Below are positions 44,888-53,370 of a stretch of 64,000 bases of DNA, in pieces; position 1 is the stretch's first letter, and the number at the start of each line of letters is the position of its first letter. The translations under genes and the position numbers were made by a program. The notes beneath the pieces are model-generated. The model saw nothing but the letters and a program-made list of their open reading frames with translations. It did not search any database and had not been told where the DNA came from. This DNA comes from Sphingomonas kyeonggiensis (GTDB lineage Bacteria > Pseudomonadota > Alphaproteobacteria > Sphingomonadales > Sphingomonadaceae): assembly GCF_014204495.1 (NCBI RefSeq), contig NZ_JACHLN010000003.1, positions 1 through 64,000 of the forward strand, in the 5' to 3' direction.

Positions 44888-44896
44888 TTTCTAGCG

Positions 44897-44922
44897 GTCA
44901 TCCCGGCGAAAGCCGGGATGAC
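44897..44922. terminator. Bidirectional hairpin
   Basis: GTCATCCCGGC, gaaa, GCCGGGATGAC: an 11-bp perfect stem with a GAAA tetraloop between the convergent MFS (ends 44887) and Lrp (ends 44934) genes. The CATCCCGGC-type palindrome is common between sphingomonad genes. Confidence 0.75.
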
Positions 44923-44933
44923 GGTCAAATGGA

Positions 44934-45362
44934 TTACTGCACCGAGCGCAGCAGGATGCTCGTCTCGCTGTTGAGCACGCCCTCGACCGTGCGCATCTCG
45001 CGCAGGATGCGATCAAGATCGACGAGCGAATCCGCATGGACCTCGGCGACCAGATCCCAGGCGCCGTTGGTGGTATGGAGGGCGGTGATCTCGGGCAGGC
45101 CGCGTAGCGCACGGATCACGGCGCTGGTCGAGGCGCCGGCGACTTCGATCAGGGTGATCGCGCGCACGCCCTCGCCCGCCCCCCGCTCCTCGGCGCGCAC
45201 CGTGAAGCCCAGGATCGCGCCCGATTCGATCAGCCGGTCGAGCCGCGCCTGCACGGTGGCGCGCGATACCTTGAGTGCCTCGGCCAACCGCGAGACCGGG
45301 GCGCGGCCATCGGCCCGGAGCAGCGAGATCAGCTGGCGATCGAGCGAGTCGAGCAAAATCAT
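44934..45362 (-). CDS. Lrp/AsnC-family regulator
   Basis: 142 residues. N-terminal HTH (LDRQLISLLRADGRAPVSRL, AEALKVSRATVQARLDRLIE) and C-terminal RAM ligand domain (AITLIEVAGASTSAVIRALR, TTNGAWDLVAEVHADSLVDL). It is divergent from the ornithine cyclodeaminase gene at 45487, the usual arrangement for a local activator responding to an amino acid. Confidence 0.93.
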   Translation of the reverse strand: MILLDSLDRQLISLLRADGRAPVSRLAEALKVSRATVQARLDRLIESGAILGFTVRAEERGAGEGVRAITLIEVAGASTSAVIRALRGLPEITALHTTNGAWDLVAEVHADSLVDLDRILREMRTVEGVLNSETSILLRSVQ

Positions 45363-45364
45363 GC

Positions 45365-45430
45365 AAATTGCCTAGCATAACCCGTCATTTTGACGAGTGG
45401 TTACCCATCAGCTGCGCACTATGGCAATTT
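45365..45430. promoter_or_regulatory. Operator-like dyads in the Lrp-cyclodeaminase intergenic region
   Basis: AAATTGCC at 45365 is mirrored by GGCAATTT at 45423, and a small palindrome CGTCATTTTGACG lies at 45383. Three symmetric elements in 125 bp fit multimeric Lrp binding. Confidence 0.5.
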
Positions 45431-45486
45431 TTTTCGACACTATGCGGAGCTAATTTCCCCGGAACGCGAACAGGAAGGGCAGCGGC

Positions 45487-46527
45487 ATGACGATCTATAT
45501 GGGTGTGGAAGATCTTTGCAGGCTGGTCGAGCAGGTTGGGGTCGAGCCGTTCATCCTCGGCATCGCCGACCGGATCGAGAGCGATTTCCGTCGCTGGGAA
45601 GCGTTCGACAAGGCGCCGCGCTATGCCAGCCACTCGCCCGACGGGGTGATCGAGTTGATGCCCGCGGCGGACCGCGCACGCTTCAGCTTCAAATACGTCA
45701 ACGGCCATCCGAAGAACACCAAGCTGGGCCTGCAGACGGTGGCGGCGTTCGGCGTGCTGGCCAATGTCGACACCGGCTATCCCGTGCTGTTGAGCGAGAT
45801 GACGCTGCTGACCGCGCTGCGCACCGCGGCGACCTCGGCACTGGCGGCGCGCTATCTCGCCCGGCGGAACAGCCGGACGATGGCGATCATCGGGCTGGGT
45901 GCCCAATCCGAGTTCCAGGCGATCGGCTTCCGCGCGATGCTGGGGATCGAGCGCCTGCAGGTCTGGGACGTCGATCCCGCGGCGACCGCCAAGTTCCGCG
46001 TCAACCTGGCCGACCAGGGCTTCGAGATCGTCGCGGCCGCTTCGGCACCCGAGGCGGTACTGGGGGCCGACGTCGTCACCACCGTGACCGCCGACAAGGC
46101 GCAGGCCACGATCCTCTCTGACAACATGATCGGCGCCGGCATCCACATCAACGCAGTGGGAGGCGATTGCCCGGGCAAGACCGAGCTCGCCCCGGCGATC
46201 CTGTCGCGCGGCACCGTGTTCGTCGAATATCCCGAACAGACCCGGATAGAAGGCGAGATCCAGCAGATGCCGGCCGACTTCCCGGTAACCGAGCTATGGC
46301 GTGTCTTCGTCGGCGAAGCGGCAGGACGCAGAACGGCGGACGAGATCACCATCTTCGACTCGGTCGGCTTCGGGATCGAGGACTTCTCCGCCCTTTCCTA
46401 TCTCCACGAACTGATCGAGGGCCGCGAGGACCTGCGCCGGCTCGACCTGATCGTCGAACCGAACGACCCACGTGACCTATTCTCTCTGGTTGCCCGGCGC
46501 CGGACAGTGCAGCAGCAAGCAGCCTGA
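45487..46527 (+). CDS. Ornithine cyclodeaminase/mu-crystallin family protein
   Basis: 346 residues. Family features: MTLLTALRTAATSALAARYL, Rossmann-like ARRNSRTMAIIGLGAQSEFQ, and HINAVGGDCPGKTELAPAIL. The domain order is that of bacterial ornithine cyclodeaminase, which converts L-ornithine to proline with loss of ammonia using NAD as internal cofactor. Related members act on other amino acids, so the substrate is uncertain. The divergent Lrp regulator supports an amino acid substrate. GGAAGGG before the ATG. Confidence 0.88.
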   Translation: MTIYMGVEDLCRLVEQVGVEPFILGIADRIESDFRRWEAFDKAPRYASHSPDGVIELMPAADRARFSFKYVNGHPKNTKLGLQTVAAFGVLANVDTGYPVLLSEMTLLTALRTAATSALAARYLARRNSRTMAIIGLGAQSEFQAIGFRAMLGIERLQVWDVDPAATAKFRVNLADQGFEIVAAASAPEAVLGADVVTTVTADKAQATILSDNMIGAGIHINAVGGDCPGKTELAPAILSRGTVFVEYPEQTRIEGEIQQMPADFPVTELWRVFVGEAAGRRTADEITIFDSVGFGIEDFSALSYLHELIEGREDLRRLDLIVEPNDPRDLFSLVARRRTVQQQAA

Positions 46528-47139
46528 TGAGCGCCAACCTACCGGCACTACGGCCGGCGCGGCCGTGCGGCCAGTTATCACATTGCATCTCAGAAGAGAA
46601 TCGCGCGTTTGTCGCTGTCCCCAGTGGGACGACAACTCATTTGAAGGAGTTGGGGAGACTGGGTCTCCCCAGCGAGCAATCGATTAAAGCTCGAGCGGCG
46701 AAAACGACAGAAATCTGCCGTTCTCGGAGATTATGTCCGAGACAATATCAAATCAAGACACGCACCCTATCGCATTCGCAACAAGGTCCGGCGTGCGCCA
46801 CTGTCCCCGCGTTCTACTTGGGAAACCGAGTCGAGCGAAAAGCGTTATGCGAAGGCCGGGCAGGATCTCGTCGTTTGCCCTGAGACCTGTCCGGTACCGG
46901 GGCAAGCGCCATCCATGCAGCACGTACGAGATGTTGCATGGGCCTGGCAGCCAGCCATCCTGGGCGGTTCGCTAACCTCGCTTATGTGGAGCTGAACACC
47001 GACAATATCAGCGAGCGCACGCCGCCGGCTAAGACTCCAATATGGGACGCCCCCTGTTCGAAGGCAGGCTGCAAAGGTCGCGGGCAGCTTCATAAGACCC
47101 TGCCCAAATCCTCCCCTTGGCAGGCCTTACTGCCCGGCG
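46528..47139. other. Gene-free interval
   Basis: About 610 bp with lower GC than both flanks. Short open frames occur, but none has a ribosome site together with convincing composition. It separates the ornithine cyclodeaminase gene from the end of the lasso cluster; no export or isopeptidase gene was found in it. Confidence 0.35.
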
Positions 47140-49002
47140 CTAAATGGATCTCACCCGAAAAGCACCGCTGTCACCGGAACGCTCCAAGCCCCAATAGCGC
47201 GCCCACGCTTCGAAGCTCGCATAGGCAACGATCAGCCGGGACTCGTAGCTCCAGATCAGGCTCGCATCGCTGAGCGCCGTGTCGATTCCGGCGCCGTCGA
47301 GCAGGCCATGCGCGACCAGCACGCCGTCCAGCAGCAGCTCGCGCAGGAATGGGACGTTCTCGGCGACCGCCCGGCGATAATAATTGGTGGCGTCGCCCTT
47401 GTCGCGCCGGGTGCGGACGCACTCCGGCAGCCAGTCGGCGAAGAGCTGGCGCGCCAGCGCACGATTGCCCGAGCCTTGGGCCAAGCGGTAGGTGGGTATG
47501 GCGAGGCAGGCCTCGACGATCGGCCGGGCAAGCAACGGATGAACGAGTGCTGCGGCGCCGCTTCGCCAGGTCGGGCTATGGAAATGCTGGCAATTGGCGA
47601 TCGCGCCGAGCTGCATCCGGCGGGCCGGCGCCATGCCGGCATCGCCGGCCAACCAGGGATGGCGCGACAATGGCCCAGCCAGCGCAGCGGCGCGCGCGCC
47701 CAATTGCATGCCCGGCAGCGACTGCGGCGGCGGGCGCAAGGGCGCGAAGCGATCGACAAGCATCAGCGCATGCACCCGCCAGATCGAGCAATGGGCGCGC
47801 ATGGCTGCATCATAGGCGACGCGCGACCCAAAGGCGCGCCAGCCCATCGCGCGTGCATGATCGACCGCGACCAGCGGCGTCGGCAAATTGCAGAAGATCG
47901 CATCCCCGCCTTGGCCGGTGAAGATCGCGTGTGAATCGAACGCCTGGGCGACCCCGACGCTGGCACGCTCTAGAATCGGGTCGAGCCCGAATAGGACCGG
48001 CTCGACCGGCTGCTCACCCAGAAGCAAATCCTCGAAGCGCAGCTCCCTGGCATCGGCGGCGACTTCAATCATCCGAACGCCCCAGCGATCGGCGACGGCA
48101 CGCGCCTCGGAGCGCTCGTCGCCGCCAGCATGCGCGACCGCGAAGTTGACGCAGCTGATATCGATAGGCTCGGGCGCGCTCGCCAGCGCGCCGAGCACTA
48201 TCGCAGAATCGAGGCCGCCTGAAAGCTCCAGCGTCACGCGTTGGTGACGCGCCGCCAGCGCGCGTACGCAGCCGATGACTGTGCTGCGCAAGTGCGCCGG
48301 GGCGGTCGGATCCTCAGGCACTGGATCGCTGAGCACTTCGGGGCCCGGCCAGAGCGTTCGCGCCGCGCCGATGCCATGGCCGTCCCAATCGATCGCGCAG
48401 CCCGCCGGCAATTGGTGCACGCCTTGAAGGAGCGACCGCCAGGTGGGGAGCAAGGGGTTGAAGAGCGCGCGTGCCAGCATCGGCACATCGATCCGCGGCG
48501 CGATCCCGGCTGCCTCGCGCAACCAGCGCGGCAGACTGGGCGCGAGCAGAACCAGCCCGGCGCCTTCGGCAATCAGCGCCGGAGCCGTCCCGCCAGGCTC
48601 GCGCAGAAAGGTCCAACCTGAGGCTCCGCCACGGCGGCGAATGGCAACGAACCCGCCCCAGGCGGCGCGCAGCAACGCGAGGTCAGTCATGCCCGCCAGG
48701 CAGTCCGGTTGCGCACGCGCAGCACCGGCTTCGCCGAGGCTGGCCGTATCGAAGGCCGTGCCGATCAGCGCCAAGGTCCCTTCACGGTCGCCATCTACCG
48801 ACCAGCGCGGCGCGTCCGCTTCGCCGAACACCATCAGCCCGGGATGCGACAGCTGTAGCTTTAGCCTGGGTGCTTCCACGGCCAGCGCTGCGAGGATGCG
48901 GCGAAGAGAGGCTGATTCGGCTACCGGATCCCAGCAAAGCCCTAGATAACCGAGCGCCGAATAGGCGTCAGACGGCGACAATGGGTGTGAACCAGCGGAC
49001 AT
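47140..49002 (-). CDS. Lasso peptide cyclase (asparagine-synthetase-like, C protein)
   Basis: 620 residues starting at MSAGSHPLSPSDAYSALGYL; the start overlaps the B-gene stop by 35 bp. The N-terminal class-II amidotransferase-like domain lacks the catalytic N-terminal Cys, as lasso cyclases do. The ATP-pyrophosphatase domain has the P-loop SGGLDS at 261-266 and an acidic ISCVNFAVAHAGGDERSEAR stretch. The expected reaction is adenylation of an Asp or Glu side chain in the core and closure of the macrolactam with the N-terminal amine. It stands directly after the B gene. Confidence 0.9.
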   Translation of the reverse strand: MSAGSHPLSPSDAYSALGYLGLCWDPVAESASLRRILAALAVEAPRLKLQLSHPGLMVFGEADAPRWSVDGDREGTLALIGTAFDTASLGEAGAARAQPDCLAGMTDLALLRAAWGGFVAIRRRGGASGWTFLREPGGTAPALIAEGAGLVLLAPSLPRWLREAAGIAPRIDVPMLARALFNPLLPTWRSLLQGVHQLPAGCAIDWDGHGIGAARTLWPGPEVLSDPVPEDPTAPAHLRSTVIGCVRALAARHQRVTLELSGGLDSAIVLGALASAPEPIDISCVNFAVAHAGGDERSEARAVADRWGVRMIEVAADARELRFEDLLLGEQPVEPVLFGLDPILERASVGVAQAFDSHAIFTGQGGDAIFCNLPTPLVAVDHARAMGWRAFGSRVAYDAAMRAHCSIWRVHALMLVDRFAPLRPPPQSLPGMQLGARAAALAGPLSRHPWLAGDAGMAPARRMQLGAIANCQHFHSPTWRSGAAALVHPLLARPIVEACLAIPTYRLAQGSGNRALARQLFADWLPECVRTRRDKGDATNYYRRAVAENVPFLRELLLDGVLVAHGLLDGAGIDTALSDASLIWSYESRLIVAYASFEAWARYWGLERSGDSGAFRVRSI

Positions 49003-49627
49003 GCTCGAGGCTGTCGTTGAGGACAATATCATCATGCTCGACCCAGCAATGGGCCTCGAACGGATAGGTGCGCACCCCAAACACCCATCGCGCCCGCAGA
49101 CCATGGCGCTGGAGCAGATCCAGCAGGAATAAGGAGCTCGGCAGGCAGCTCGACATCGCCGGCGCAAATGGCTGGATGTCGCGCGCCAGGCGCGCCAGCG
49201 CTAGGAGGCACTCGCCATCGTCCTCTCGCCCATGCGCGTTGCGGCGCGCAACCACCGCGAGCCAGCGGCGCGGGCGAAACAGACAGAGGCGCAGGCGCGT
49301 GCGCACCGCAGCCCTAACAAGCAGCCAGGCCCTCCAAGGGGTAAGCCGGGCACGCGCACCGGGCAGCCGAAATAGGTCGCGTCGCGCCCGGCTCTCGACG
49401 GGCGGCGCATCAGCAGGCGTGTCGATCAGCCCGAACAGCCCCGCTGCCTCAAGCTCATCCAGCAGGTCGGCGCTTGGGCGAAAACGGTGGTTCCCGAGCA
49501 GCGCCGCCTTCACGCCGCGAGTATGCACGCGAGGCAGGCAGAAATAGGCATTGGCACGCGCATCGAGCAGGACGATATCGCCGTCCACCTCCGCGAGATA
49601 GACGTCGGGAGAGAGACCATAATACAT
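48968..49627 (-). CDS. Lasso peptide B protein, fused recognition element and leader peptidase
   Basis: 219 residues. The N-terminal PqqD-like recognition element (DVYLAEVDGDIVLLDARANA, then YFCLPRVHTRGVKAAL) binds the leader. The C-terminal transglutaminase-like Cys protease has C161 (MSSCLPSSLFLLDLL), H193 (FEAHCWVEH) and D205 (VLNDSLEH). B1 and B2 are split in many Gram-positives but fused here, as in proteobacterial clusters. It removes the precursor leader after the -2 Thr. Preceded by a hairpin 18 bp before the start. Confidence 0.92.
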   Translation of the reverse strand: MYYGLSPDVYLAEVDGDIVLLDARANAYFCLPRVHTRGVKAALLGNHRFRPSADLLDELEAAGLFGLIDTPADAPPVESRARRDLFRLPGARARLTPWRAWLLVRAAVRTRLRLCLFRPRRWLAVVARRNAHGREDDGECLLALARLARDIQPFAPAMSSCLPSSLFLLDLLQRHGLRARWVFGVRTYPFEAHCWVEHDDIVLNDSLEHVRWFTPIVAV

Positions 49628-49644
49628 GGCGGCACCCGGAAAAT

Positions 49645-49669
49645 GGGGACGGCCGAACCGGTCGCCCCC
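49645..49669 (-). terminator. Hairpin between lasso A and B genes (attenuator)
   Basis: On the minus strand GGGGGCGACCG, loop GTT, CGGCCGTCCCC, with one wobble and one mismatch, followed by ATTTTCC. It lies 11 bp after the precursor stop. Partial termination would make precursor in excess of the enzymes, as is usual for RiPP operons. Confidence 0.6.
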
Positions 49670-49679
49670 AGACCTGCCG

Positions 49680-49799
49680 TTACGGCGTGGGAATGCCGAG
49701 CAGGATGCTGCCCGGCTCGTTCGGCTGGACGAGCACGACGGACTTGGTGAGCTTGCTCACCTGCCCGACGTGGACGAGCCGTGCTGACTTGGTCTGCAT
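49680..49799 (-). CDS. Lasso peptide precursor (A gene)
   Basis: 39 residues: leader MQTKSARLVHVGQVSKLTK (1-19) and predicted core SVVLVQPNEPGSILLGIPTP (20-39). The leader has the conserved spacing L8-x3-G12-x5-T18 of lasso leaders with Thr at -2. The core has exactly one acidic residue, Glu at position 9, so a 9-residue macrolactam ring (Ser1 to Glu9) and an 11-residue tail are predicted. GGAG lies about 8 nt before the ATG. A longer reading upstream from 49868 is possible but lacks these features. Confidence 0.87.
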   Translation of the reverse strand: MQTKSARLVHVGQVSKLTKSVVLVQPNEPGSILLGIPTP

Positions 49800-49864
49800 A
49801 TAGATCTCCACTGTCGTGCCGCGGAATTGCGACAGGCCCAGCAGATGCCCTTGCCTTTCTATTC

Positions 49865-50578
49865 TCAAACTATATCGGCTCTATTTCTTGCGCGATGCGC
49901 CGCGGCCATCGCGCGCGCCACCGGCTCGGCATGGCCGCGACACCGGCGCAGGATCCGGCAGAGGACGGCGACCGCCTGTCGCCAGTCTTCGGCGCTAAGC
50001 AATGCGGATAGAGTGGCGAGCCCTTCGTCCTCCCCATAGATCCCCACCTGGAAGCGCCGCGCCGCGGCCAGGCAGTCGATGAAACTGCAACCGGCAAGCA
50101 CGAGCCGGGTGTTTCGCGACAAGCACATCACCGCTACGAATTTTTCGCCCAGGGGATCCATCTGGACGCTCGTCGCCTCGACCTCCGTCGCGCCTACCGG
50201 CGCCGACGCACCGCTGCGCCCAGCCTCGCGAAGCGCGGCGACGAGATGCAGCTCGCAAAGATCATAGAGCTCGACCAGGTCGAACCAGGAGGGCAGCGGC
50301 ACGAAATAGCCGTGCCGGCGCCGGTCCTCGATCAGGCGCTCGCCCGCCAGGTGCGCGAGCGCCTCGCGCACAGGCGTCGGACTGATGCCTAGCCGCTTCG
50401 CCGCCTCGATGACGACGATCTGGTCGCCGGGCAGGACTGCCCCGGTGACAACATCCCGCCGCAGCCCGCGATAGGCACGTTCATACGGATCGCCCCGCCC
50501 GCCTCGTTCGATCCCCCACTTCTCCTGCACCTGGCCAGCATCGGTTCGCAGTACAACCCGTCCAGCAATATCCTCCAA
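49865..50578 (-). CDS. GntR-family regulator, upstream of the lasso genes
   Basis: 237 residues. A winged-helix DNA-binding domain at about 30-95 (DPYERAYRGLRRDVVTGAVL, PGDQIVVIEAAKRLGISPTP, VREALAHLAGERLIEDRRRH, GYFVPLPS) and a helical FCD-like effector domain. The first codon at 50578 is TTG and a GTG at 50530 is an alternative start. It lies 65 bp before the precursor on the same strand and is likely a local regulator of the lasso operon; GntR genes occur near several proteobacterial lasso clusters. Confidence 0.8.
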   Translation of the reverse strand: MEDIAGRVVLRTDAGQVQEKWGIERGGRGDPYERAYRGLRRDVVTGAVLPGDQIVVIEAAKRLGISPTPVREALAHLAGERLIEDRRRHGYFVPLPSWFDLVELYDLCELHLVAALREAGRSGASAPVGATEVEATSVQMDPLGEKFVAVMCLSRNTRLVLAGCSFIDCLAAARRFQVGIYGEDEGLATLSALLSAEDWRQAVAVLCRILRRCRGHAEPVARAMAAAHRARNRADIV

Positions 50579-50837
50579 AATGGGTAGAACTGCTGCACCG
50601 CTCCGGCCAAAGAACCAAAAACCGATCCTGTATCGGCACAGCGTGCGCCAATTCTACGGGAATGTTGCCGCGTCCGCATGGAAAAGCGTACAAATATTGG
50701 CAGAATGCGTATCATTCCCTGATGCCACCCCGCTTGTTCCCGGGCGAACTGGCCGACAGCCCGACGCAACAATTGGGTGCGAGAATTAGGCTTCCGGAAA
50801 TCGCGACCGCGATTGAAGACGGAGAGCGTGGAGGCAT

Positions 50838-51344
50838 ATGAAGAGCACCGAGGAGCGCGCCGATATCAGCCTGCTTTCGACTGCGCTCAAGGCGATCCGC
50901 ATGGATCGTCGCATGCGATCGAGCGAGGTGGCCCGCGCGCTCGGCATGCCGCTCCGCTCCTATGAGCATTTTGAATCCGGTCGCGGCCGCATCACTTTCG
51001 ACCGGCTGGTGCGGTTCGCGGAAGTCACCAACAGCGATCCATTCGCGATCATTGCAGTGCTGGCGCTCAAGTCCCCTGAATTTGCGCTGCGCTGCGCGGA
51101 CAATAAGTTGATGACGATTCTGATGATCGCGATGAGCGAGCTCAACGAGACTCTGGGCGACGACATCACGTTCCTCGAGCCCGGCACGCTGATCGGCGCC
51201 TTCACCCGGGTTACGAAGGACTTGAGCGACCATATCGCGAAGCGCGACCTGTTCGCCGAGACCTGGATGAAAGAGCATAGTTCCAAGGTGCAGGGCGCAC
51301 GGCCGCTCGATACCCGCCGACTGGGCCGCCGGACTGCGGACTAG
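50838..51344 (+). CDS. XRE-family helix-turn-helix protein
   Basis: 168 residues. N-terminal HTH (LSTALKAIRMDRRMRSSEVA, RALGMPLRSYEHFESGRGRI, TFDRLVRFAEVTNSDPFAII) and an alpha-helical C-terminal part without a known domain. GGAGG 3 nt before the ATG makes the start secure. It is divergent from the GntR gene (259 bp between), so it could take part in controlling the lasso cluster, which is inference. Confidence 0.78.
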   Translation: MKSTEERADISLLSTALKAIRMDRRMRSSEVARALGMPLRSYEHFESGRGRITFDRLVRFAEVTNSDPFAIIAVLALKSPEFALRCADNKLMTILMIAMSELNETLGDDITFLEPGTLIGAFTRVTKDLSDHIAKRDLFAETWMKEHSSKVQGARPLDTRRLGRRTAD

Positions 51345-51636
51345 ATTCTGGCCACGCGCAGCAGGCGCCGGACCAACGCGCCACCGCCAGTTTAGCCTCC
51401 TCCGCCAGCTTGCGGTAGATAACCGATCAATCGGAGGCTAAGCACGCTCGCGGCGATTGTGTCGGCGTCTTCCCATAGACAAGTTCGAATATCGTACACG
51501 ATGCCCTGCCATTCTCCGCACGATGGAATTTCCTGTTTCGCCCCGGCGCTATTGAAGCGTCGCCGCGATGCGCGCTCGCGCGCCCGGCCGGCGCGGGCGT
51601 CGGAAACCATCCGCCGCGCCGATCGGGATCGGCCGA
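51345..51636. other. Gene-free interval
   Basis: About 290 bp between the XRE gene and the TonB gene end; no convincing gene or clear terminator was recognised. Confidence 0.3.
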
Positions 51637-52380
51637 TCAGCGGACGGTGAATTCCACGGGAACCGAGAGCTGCAGTTCGTCTGCACGATCCGCAGGGATT
51701 TCCGGCAGCGGCTGCGCGCGACGGATCGTCTCGAGTGCCGCGCGATCGAGCGCAGCATTGCCCGAGGAGCGCACCAGCGCCACGTCGAGCACCCGCCCTG
51801 CGCGGTTCATCCGGAACCGCACATAGGCAACGCCCTGTTCCCGCCGCGCACGCACGGACGCCGGATAGCGTCGATACTTCTCCAGATGCGCGAGCAGCCG
51901 TGCTTCCCAGCTTGCCGGGGCATCGCTGGACATGCGTGGCGCCGGCGGCGCGGGCGTCGATTTGGGCGCGGTCGTCTCGGGCACCGGATCGGCATTGGGC
52001 GCGGGCTCGACCGGCGGCACGGGCGTGGTCGGCTGGGTAAGCAGGTGGGGCACGATCACCCTGGGCGGTTCGGGACGCACGGGCTCGGCCATCCTGCTCG
52101 CCTTGCGTTCCTCCTGCACCCGCCCCTCCGGCACTTCGCGAACCGGTTCGGGCGGCGCGGCGAGCGGCAGCAGCTCCACCATCATCGGTGCCGGCCGCGC
52201 CGGGATCGTCGCAGGTGCCGCCCAGCGCAATATGGCGAGCGCGAGCATCGCCGCCGGCACGGCAAGCGCGCCACCCAGCCCGATCGACCGCGTCCGCCAA
52301 TCCTGCGCGCGATAGCCATGCCGCTGGACCGGCAGGAGCAAAGGCGACGCGACCGCATCCTCCGGAAGCATCAGCTTCAC
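51637..52380 (-). CDS. tonB: TonB energy-transducer protein
   Basis: 247 residues from a GTG that overlaps the DUF454 stop (GTGA). One N-terminal membrane helix (LGGALAVPAAMLALAILRWA), a long Pro-rich periplasmic spacer (PVPPVEPAPNADPVPETTAP), and the C-terminal TonB domain (RYPASVRARREQGVAYVRFR, RSSGNAALDRAALETIRRAQ). It transmits proton-motive energy from ExbBD (not in the window) to the receptor of the same operon. Confidence 0.9.
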   Translation of the reverse strand: MKLMLPEDAVASPLLLPVQRHGYRAQDWRTRSIGLGGALAVPAAMLALAILRWAAPATIPARPAPMMVELLPLAAPPEPVREVPEGRVQEERKASRMAEPVRPEPPRVIVPHLLTQPTTPVPPVEPAPNADPVPETTAPKSTPAPPAPRMSSDAPASWEARLLAHLEKYRRYPASVRARREQGVAYVRFRMNRAGRVLDVALVRSSGNAALDRAALETIRRAQPLPEIPADRADELQLSVPVEFTVR

Positions 52381-52808
52381 GGCAGTCCCGCCCCGCTCGG
52401 CAGGGGCCGGGTGACGATCCACAGCGCGCAGCCGCCCATCATCACGGCAACGGTGAGTGCCAAGGGCCAATGCGGCCGCGCGCCGAGCCAGAACAGGCCA
52501 TAGCCGAGCACGATCCCCATGCAGGCCGCCCGCTTCGCCCGTGCAGGGATCGCCCGCTCGGCCTGCCAGGCGCGGATCGGGGGACCGAAACGCGGGTGGG
52601 TGCGCAGCCAGGCCTCGAGCCGCGGCGAGGATCGGGCGAAGCACCCGGCGGCGAGGATGACGAAGATCGTCGTCGGCATCAGCGGTACGACGATGCCGAT
52701 CCCGCCCAGGCACAGGCAGGCGAGTCCGGCGACCAGCCAGACCGCCCGCGTCGCGCGTCCGCCGCGCGGCATCGCCGGTTCGGCGTCAGGCAAGGACGCT
52801 GTCGGCAT
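52377..52808 (-). CDS. DUF454 (YbaN-like) inner-membrane protein
   Basis: 143 residues from MPTASLPDAEPAMPRGGRAT; the second ATG at 52772 is an alternative. Membrane helices around 20-45 (AVWLVAGLACLCLGGIGIVV), LPLMPTTIFVILAAGCFARS and near 100-130. DUF454 genes commonly accompany heme oxygenase and heme receptors, but the role is unknown. The gene overlaps heme oxygenase by 23 bp and TonB by GTGA. Confidence 0.8.
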   Translation of the reverse strand: MPTASLPDAEPAMPRGGRATRAVWLVAGLACLCLGGIGIVVPLMPTTIFVILAAGCFARSSPRLEAWLRTHPRFGPPIRAWQAERAIPARAKRAACMGIVLGYGLFWLGARPHWPLALTVAVMMGGCALWIVTRPLPSGAGLP

Positions 52809-53370
52809 GGCGCTGCACCCGGGCAAAGGCCGCCCTCGCCCCTTCGACGGCACGCGCCTCCGCGGCCTCGTCGAGCGGTATCGCATCGAGCGAGGCGGTG
52901 AAGCTGCGCCACTGCGCGGCCGGCCCTTCCGGCGCCGGCGCCAGGTGCCGCGCGCCATGGGTATCGGACAGGCCGAGCTTCGCTGCCGCCTTGCGTAGCA
53001 GCGCCGCCCCCATGTTCGATCCTTCCGCGACGTAGAGCCAGCCGAGCGCCGTGGCGGGGTCCACCTCGCCGGCCGCGAACGCCGGTGCATCGGCCTCCGC
53101 CTCGCCCAGTCCGAGATCGGCCAGGTCGGCTTCGATCAGCGGCAGCCGGCGCCGGTCGGCGAGCCCGGGCAGCAGCGCGCGCATCCCGGGATCGGCGTAG
53201 AGCGCGTCGATGTCGCGGTGGAAACGCCGCTGCATCGCGACGAAGCGGACATAGCCCGCCAGGCTCTCGAACAGCCCGGCGTCCATGATCGAGCGATCGA
53301 GCCCGTCATGCACCTCCCGCGTCGCCTGCTTGAGCCGCTGCGATCGCGGCAGGTTCGTCACATCGGTCAT
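52786..53370 (-). CDS. Heme oxygenase (bacterial HemO/PigA type)
   Basis: 194 residues from MTDVTNLPRSQRLKQATREV, chosen because AAGGAG lies 7 nt before this ATG; an ATG 6 nt earlier is too close to it. Proximal heme ligand H21 in TREVHDGLDR and the distal-helix GSNMGAALL motif are present. It opens heme with O2 and electrons to biliverdin, CO and iron in the cytosol. It starts 12 bp after the receptor gene, so imported heme is degraded by its product. Confidence 0.9.
   Translation of the reverse strand: MTDVTNLPRSQRLKQATREVHDGLDRSIMDAGLFESLAGYVRFVAMQRRFHRDIDALYADPGMRALLPGLADRRRLPLIEADLADLGLGEAEADAPAFAAGEVDPATALGWLYVAEGSNMGAALLRKAAAKLGLSDTHGARHLAPAPEGPAAQWRSFTASLDAIPLDEAAEARAVEGARAAFARVQRHADSVLA

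Noticed and set aside
46527..46883. A 118-codon frame starting at the cyclodeaminase stop
   Set aside because: No ribosome site, no domain, and lower-GC composition unlike neighbouring genes. Treated as part of the gene-free interval.
47039..47110. A short ATG reading (MKLPATFAAC) on the minus strand next to the lasso cyclase end
   Set aside because: Considered as a second precursor, but it has no lasso leader motif and no acidic residue in a suitable position.
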